Assembly (NCBI GenBank): GCA_947579605.1
Contig: OX388317.1
Location: 21,905,384-21,969,383, forward strand
From: Athripsodes cinereus
Lineage: Eukaryota > Arthropoda > Insecta > Trichoptera > Leptoceridae
Direction: 5' to 3'
Length of the DNA stretch: 64,000 bases
Positions within the stretch are counted from its first letter, which is position 1. Each line of letters starts with the position of its first letter. Under the pieces are notes generated by a model. The model was not told where the DNA came from. It saw nothing but the letters and a program-made list of their open reading frames with translations, and did not search any database. Below are positions 57,878 to 64,000 of the stretch, one piece after another. The position numbers and the translations under genes were made by a program.

Positions 57878-58564
57878 TGGAAGATTTTCATATTTTATAA
57901 TATATTAAATAAGTTTTTTACTGTAAATTTTAGAGTATTGACACATGTTATGATAAATGAATTCTCTAATAAACATACAGTAGAAACGAGCCTCATTACT
58001 GTTATCACTGGAATGGTGTATTGAGATAGTTGTAAGAAGGTTTATTTATTTATTCTTTTTGCACATCATCATTTTATAACAATGTTAACAAAACAATATA
58101 AAATTTAAAAAAAACTAGGACGATATGCAGTGGCGAGATTATCCCAACCTCCCGGGTGGAAAGAAATCTTGTTACCACTCGTATAAAATATTTCTAAGGC
58201 AAATTTTAAGTAATGTAAATAAAAATTTACTTGACTTAAAAATATTTATTTATTCTTCTTAATGAATTCCTTACACACAAAAGCATTTAAATAACTATAA
58301 TTTAATGTTATTTTGTAAGTATAAAAATATTTATCACTGTTATTTACCACGCAAATTATTTTTCAAAGTAAATAAATAAATTTTGAATACGATGACACAA
58401 CTTTTGTAATTAAAAAAAGCTTGATAAGGAAATAATAAATTGCCTAAATACAAATTGTATTTATGTTCTTTACAAACGCACAACTTTCTTGCATAGGTAC
58501 TTAAAAATGTAAATAAAATAATTAAAATAGAAAATTTTATATATATATATATTATTATATATTT
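57878..58564. other. No supported feature
   Basis: AT-rich. Confidence 0.4.
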
Positions 58565-58566
58565 CA

Positions 58567-58613
<47 letters not shown>
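58565..58613. repeat. (AAAT)n microsatellite
   Basis: About 12 tetranucleotide units. Confidence 0.95.
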
Positions 58614-58647
58614 AATACACGAATAACGTCCACCAAATCTGCCATTC

Positions 58648-58806
58648 ACGATACATGGTCCACTAGTCGAGAAATTTATAATGCAAGGTCCACTAGTCAC
58701 GATACAAGGTCCACTAGTCGAGAAATTTATAATACAAGGTCCACTAGTCACGATACAAGGTCCACTAGTCACGATACAAGGTCCACTAGTCGAGAAATTT
58801 ATAATA
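58648..58806. repeat. Two-unit minisatellite
   Basis: Unit A (ACGATACAAGGTCCACTAGT + C, 21 bp) and unit B (GAGAAATTTATAATACAAGG + TCCACTAGTC, 30 bp) share TACAAGGTCCACTAGTC. Order is A-B-A-B-A-A-B(partial). Confidence 0.93.
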
Positions 58807-58844
58807 TAAACCATAAAAGCAACCATTGTTTTGACATCAAAAGT

Positions 58845-58975
58845 TTTCTCTAGCCAGCCTGTAGAACCAATTTATGAGCGTTGAGATGCTTTTCTCACTT
58901 CTTCTGATTACATTTAGCACAATGTTTGTTGTGTAAACATGGTTCTCCAATTGAGGTGTCTGATTGTTCACCTAC
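58845..58975 (+). repeat. Family C repeat (copy 4)
   Basis: CAGCCTGTAGAACCAATTTA, TGAGCGTTGAGATGC, CTCACTTCTTCTGATTACAT, ACATGGTTCTCCAATTG. Confidence 0.68.
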
Positions 58976-59049
58976 CCATTGTGCCCAAACCCAGTTAAAA
59001 AAAAAAAACAAAAAAATATAAAAAAACGGTAAATATTCTTATCATTTGT

Positions 59050-59475
59050 ATTTTTTTTCTGGAGAAATGGTTATGAATGTATCTAAATCTTCTTCTCCTT
59101 CGCCCTCGCCTTTATCCCATTTACTTGGGGTGGGCTCTCCTAGTCCTCATCTTGCAAGTTTTTTTGGTCCCCTGCATCCTTTTACCACAACATTGCCTCC
59201 TTCAGGTCCCTGGCGATTGTGGACATCCAGGTGGTCACTGGTCTGCCTGGTCTTCTGGGCCCTACTTCTACCTCCATTGTCCTTTTGATCATATTATCCT
59301 GTGGTAGTCTCAAAATGTATCCGTGCCATCTTAATCTGTTTTCGGTTATTTTTTCGTCGATGGGAGCAACTTTGAAATTACCACGGATATGGACATTTCT
59401 CACCCTATCCAACTTTGTTACACCACCAGCCCATCTGAGAATTTTCATAAACGTAACAAAATCATTTATCCTTCC
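59050..59475 (-). pseudogene. RTE-like LINE ORF2 C-terminus (family d)
   Basis: The minus frame 59448-59182 reads MKILRWAGGVTKLDRVRNVH, IRGNFKVAPIDEKITENRLR, WHGYILRLPQDNMIKRTM, RRPGRPVTTWMSTIARDLKE and then a stop; remnants continue to ~59050. The W-x-GGV-T-x-DRVRN ... NRLRWHG ... RRPGRPxTTW order is the post-RT C-terminus of arthropod RTE-like endonuclease/RT proteins. No RT core; 5'-truncated. Confidence 0.83.
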
Positions 59476-59994
59476 TCTCTGTTTCTTTTGTTAAAAAAAC
59501 AAATATTGTACTTTAGACGTGGTACTATGGGAATTCTTTCTAAATAATATCTAAAAAAAATTGCTACAGTAGGTGCTTACAATTTCTGCCTGATTAAGTT
59601 ATTCAGTTTCCTTCACTTAAGTTTCATTCAGGGTCATGTACTTAAAAAGATAGAAATCGATAAAAAGTTTTTAAGAAGGTATATTAGTTCTTTTTAGTAA
59701 GCGCTTGAAGTTAAAAGGTCGATGGATTGAAAAAAAACTATATCGAAAATTTTCTTGAATCTCCAGAAAATACAGCGTGTCTTAATTCTCGAAAAATTCT
59801 TTATCCCGAACAGGAAGTCATATAAGGAAATATCCCTGAAAGAAAACAAAATTCGTGAAACATCCTTGAAAAAAATCTATTCTATGTAAAAAAACGACGC
59901 TTAAGTCTCGTACCTGCAGAGCTAACGAGGATTAAACTAATGGCACAGATGTCTCTATCCGTCTACCTCTTACGTCGTATCCCAAGTATCACTT
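59476..59994. other. No supported feature
   Basis: AT-rich. Confidence 0.4.
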
Positions 59995-60258
59995 CTTATA
60001 CATATTCAATCACTCGCTCCAAACATTAATTTCACTCATAGTTCTTTCGTTTTTTCTTTCAAACACAAGCAATTTCGTCTTGAAAAATTGATTTCCAATC
60101 CATTCACACTGCAACTATCATAAACACAGTAAACAATATTTTGTAAATCACTTCAGTTCTCAGCCATTAATACTAAATCATCTGCATACATCAGCACATT
60201 TACCCGATTCCCATTCAATTCAACACCAACATCCATCTCTCTCAAATGTCGCATGCAT
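59995..60258 (-). pseudogene. RTE-like LINE (family a) internal RT fragment
   Basis: The minus strand aligns at nucleotide level to 31140-31385 (TACTAAATCATCTGCATACA, CAATTCAACACCAACATCCA). It covers the YADD region and the KTKLLVFERKNER stretch, but has several stops and lacks both ends. Confidence 0.8.
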
Positions 60259-62702
60259 TGGCAGATGACATTATGATATTAATAAATCTTCAGACGGTTC
60301 TGCGATCAATAGTTTCTGAGACTTTTTTGTGTCTCTCTTTAAAATTTAGAATGTCAAATTGTATGTTGATTGCCTTCTTAGCGACGAATTTTCAAAAAGA
60401 TATATCCTGGACACCCTGTTCATTGTTCAGATACAAGGGAAGGTTAGGATGCATATTTTTTTACAAAAACTGTCTCAATATTTTGTTTGATGAAAAAAAG
60501 GGATTTTTAAAATTTAATCAATGAGGGTTCTATTAAAACCTTCAACTTTACAAAATTTAATATATTATTTTCATCAGCAAGGTTATATTGGTGATATGAA
60601 AAAGAGACCCATCCTGAAAAAAGCTCATCCAAAAATATTTTTTAAATATAAGGTATATTTTATATTCAATGATAGACGAAGCGAAACCTTTGATAAAGTT
60701 TTCAAAACAGGAAAATGGTAGGATAAATACATTTAATATAATCTTCTGAAATATGTTTTTTAAATTCATATTTCGTTCTAAATAGAACGCTTTGTACTTA
60801 TTTAGTTCTTAACTCGAATAATTTAGTTTCAGTTTGCCTGCGTGAAAAAAAAGAGGCAAACTTTTTCAATTTTTTTTTGTACAAGAGAAACATGTTTTTA
60901 AATTAAGGCCAGCAATCACCACATACCTGCCGTACCCGGAGATATGTATCTTTTTGACATACACTGTAAAAGCAAGATTTAATGTTCAATGAAACCAAGT
61001 GAGTATTTCAGATTTAAAGGGCACACACCAAGAGATAGGATAAATATTTCCTTTTTTTATTTTAACGTTTATCACTACCCTTGTAATCACAGGGTAGAAA
61101 CTTTCTGCTCCATTCAAAGCAATTCTGTGTCAACTATAAGAGGCCTTTCCGACGACTTTCCTGACGCGTTGATTGTCAACATTACTTATGTTATAAAACA
61201 AACCAAAAAATATGCTGCAATCATTATAACATTTATCCAAGAGGAAAATGAGGAAATCAATAATATATCTAAGTATCAAATAACATGCCGCCTCGCTATT
61301 TGAGATGTAAAATGTAGAGACGTTTTATATTCACATTTTAAATTAGACTTTTTTTTTTATTTTGATAGTTTTTTGTGCACGATTGTCCATAAGAAATTAA
61401 AAATATGTGTGTTCATATAACTAACTTCCATCAGGAATCTTCGATTTTTAAGTTGAATTTAAATCGATTTTCAACAAACAAAAAATAAAACTATGTTATC
61501 GTTCAACTAAAATAGTTTTGTTGAACGATTAGAATCCTGGATAGATCGGTAAGTACCCAGACACTCGAATATCGAGAAAAAGAAGTACTTACATATTATA
61601 AAATCTTCGTTTAGTGGAATATCCTGATACGAGAATATTTTATATTCGAGTGTACGGAAGTATAAATAGTTATATGTATATCGCAGTCGAGCTGCCTTAC
61701 AGCGGAATAACCCGGTGTTGTCCTGAATATGAAATCTCAGAATCCTTAGTTCTTCTTCTACTTATTCTTATGATAATAAAAATTACTATTATAATGCTTT
61801 TACCAGAAAATACCAGCTTCATATCTTAGTTTGGGACTAGCTCGATCTGTGTGAATTGTCTATGCATGTAATGTTATGTTTATGTTATTGTTTAAATAAA
61901 GTACCGCCACAATACAACATATAAATTTTTGATGAATGTCTAATCTCGGCATTTTTGTTGCTTGAATCAGCAACTTGAAATTTTTTATTAATAATATCAT
62001 CGGATTTGTTATAGTCATGTTTAAATTATTACTTTGACATCAAAGATGGATCAATTTTCAAATGGTACCTCTTTATTACCAATTAAACCATGTTTGATAG
62101 AAAAAATAAAAATATTCAAAATTGATAGCTAAATGGAAACGTATAATTTGAAATTTAAAAGCTCTTTTGTTTCAAAGAAATTAAAGTCGGTTAAAAAAAA
62201 AATATAATACTCACAAACTTCATTGAACATAATATAACGAAAAAACATTATTATGATAATTTATCAATTCTCAGCAAAAAAATAATTCTTTTTTGTATTG
62301 GTTTAAGACATTCGAACAAAGAATTGAATAATTTTATAGTCTCAAAACAATCGTAGCAGTTGAACCTAAGAGCGGGTATTGTACCTAACCTAAACAGCGC
62401 TACGTAAATCGTAGAGGGTGGAGCGTAGTATGCATATCTATAGATAGAATACAACAAATATAGTAGAAGAAGCCGGAGAGATGTATAAGAGGAAATGAAA
62501 TTTCTGTCATGCAGTTTCTGCAAGGTATGGAAGAGACTATAAATAAAAGTAAAAAAAAAGTAACGTGACTCGAGCGACAATTCTGAAATATCACGTTTCT
62601 TATGAAGCTGCTTTATTTTATATCTTCGTGAGAGATCAAAGGTAAATCCTAGAATAAGTCATCAACAGATTTATCAACAACTTCTCGTATAATTCACAGT
62701 AG
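60259..62702. other. Long stretch without supported genes
   Basis: AT-rich. Small hairpins occur at 61498-61532 (ATCGTTCAAC/GTTGAACGAT) and 61559-61656 (ACACTCGAATAT/ATATTCGAGTGT). A LINE-like tail lies at 61828-61890, shared with 35790. ORFs of 92-109 codons lack motifs. Confidence 0.45.
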
Positions 62703-62704
62703 TA

Positions 62705-63635
62705 GGGGAAGGTTACTAAGACGGGACAATTTTTTTTGAAACGTTGTAATTTAGTCGTGAATTGATTTTTAAAGTTTAAGGAGTGGTCAATCGACTGAGT
62801 TAAAATAATCGTGTTTTGCTTCGTGTAGTTTTACACAATATCTTTTTTATTTAAATCTGTCTTTTTCCCGTTTTAGGTAACCGGTTACCCAAAACGGGAC
62901 AAGGTGTTACCAAAGAAGGGGCATGAGTACAAAAAGGTTCCTTAATTACTTTTACTATAATTTATCAATAAAAACGTTTATATATATATATAAATATTAG
63001 AAAAAAGAATATTTCATGAATAAACATATAAAGTCTTTGAACACAGTTTAGAGACGATCATTATCAGTATCAGTTTTCGGGTTCCACTCATTGCGATTAG
63101 TTTATCGTGCATATGAATATTTTCAAAAAGTCGCAACTATCTGAAACAAAAAAGAAATAAAGATGTACCTTTAGTTGAAAAACTGCTCAACTTATTTGGT
63201 TTGTTCCTAATTATATTATTTTGCATAGGAAAATAATTTCAGTATATGGGTTACTTAAGAAGTGAGATGTCCCGTCTTAAGTAACTCGTGTTTGTCTCGT
63301 TTTAGGTAACCGTAACAAAAATAATAATTTGTTATCGTGTTCCTACGCCTTCACAATTTATAAATAAAAGTTTATATAATATATTAAAATAATGTAATAC
63401 TTATACGTCAATGCATAAAAACATTGCCTACCTTGTAATTTTGTAATAATGCAGAAATCACAAATTACACACGCATGCACTCAAACCTCAGTCAAATTGC
63501 GATCTGATTTAGGATATCCTTCATTGCGTCCAGTATCTACATTTCTGTGTTGACAATAGTCTGCCATCTATAAGATGATCGGAGAATTTAGCTTGTCCCG
63601 TCTTAGGTAAAATCTCATCTTAGGTAACCTTCCCA
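62705..63635. mobile_element. TIR element, 931 bp, with repeated GGTTACC-TAAGACGGGACA motif
   Basis: Ends are inverted copies of GGGAAGGTTACCTAAGACG, flanked by TA/TA (62703-62704, 63636-63637). The core motif recurs inside in both orientations (about 62868, 62887, 63268, 63295, 63593). No transposase ORF. A Tc1/mariner-like TA target is suggested but the superfamily is not proved. Confidence 0.7.
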
Positions 63636-63743
63636 TATTATGTAGGTATAATGTTGATTGTCATAGCGATGATTTATTATGGTTTGATTTCTAATGCTTC
63701 TGTATTAAGTACTCCGTATTTTGAAACATTTAATTTTTAATTA

Positions 63744-64000
63744 TCTATACTAATATTATAAAGACTAAATCACTCGCAAACGAGTAGATGGCCTTGAGAA
63801 GAATAGAATAGAATATAATATTATAAAGAGGAAACAATTGATTGTTTGTTCCGAATAGGCTCCGAAACTACTGAACCAATTTGAAAAATTCTTTCACTGT
63901 TGGGAAGCTACACTATCACCGGGTGACAAAGGCTATACTATATTTAAAAAAAATAGGGATCCTTACTAAAACTTTTTTTAAATACCTATCTACCCGTGCG
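63744..64000 (+). mobile_element. Helitron 5' end, cut by window edge
   Basis: Begins TCTATACTAATATTATAAAG, the conserved 5' end of many insect Helitrons. The familiar body follows: AACTACTGAACCAATTTGAA, AAATTCTTTCACTGTTGGGA, GGTGACAAAGGCTATA, and CTACCCGTGCG at the edge. About 65 bases near 63765-63830 look inserted, bounded by two AATATTATAAAG copies. The 3' CTAG end lies outside. Confidence 0.8.

Overview
The window reads as non-genic, repeat-dense nuclear DNA from an insect. The base composition is strongly AT-rich. There are many 5'-truncated non-LTR retrotransposon tails, tRNA-derived SINEs, inverted-repeat DNA elements, a Helitron start and an LTR element. Several tails (a 'ggggtaggcagag' LINE end, 'ttcaaatttcaaattcaaa' stretches, a 'TACTAATATTATAAA' Helitron start) are of the kind common in Lepidoptera. 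A lepidopteran or close relative is my inference, not something proved here. I found no convincing single-copy host gene, no rRNA and no functional tRNA gene.

Layout. 1-2540: a Jockey-like LINE on the minus strand (ORF1 with three zinc knuckles, ORF2 endonuclease and the start of RT) running off the left edge. 2.6-24.4 kb: LINE 3' ends of several families, SINEs, a very abundant ~270-bp SINE-like repeat (called family A here), palindromes and MITEs, with long AT-rich gaps. 24691-30380: a young, nearly intact LTR retrotransposon with 1.7-kb LTRs, a TSD of AGAT, one 345-codon gag-like ORF with a C-terminal membrane segment, and no protease, RT or integrase. 30.5-31.8 kb: the best RT fragment (RTE-like, YADD). 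32-38.7 kb: nested repeats, a TSD-flanked hairpin resembling Penelope-like termini, and a family A copy with a perfect 12-bp TSD. 38.7-46 kb: mostly unannotated AT-rich DNA. 46-47.9 kb: an inverted LINE and a 367-bp foldback. 49-54.4 kb: CR1-like and other nested elements. 54.7-55.3 kb: nine 69-bp tandem units seeded from a LINE 3' end. 55.3-64 kb: RTE fragments, a two-unit minisatellite, a 931-bp TIR element and the start of a Helitron.

How parts interact. The family A repeat shares its 3' end with an RTE-like LINE found in the same window, which suggests a LINE-SINE partnership. Three ~160-200-bp palindromic elements all lie in CTG/CAG target triplets. Several DNA elements sit inside LINE or family A copies, so a relative order of insertion can be read. 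The gag-only LTR element is the most unusual object in the window.
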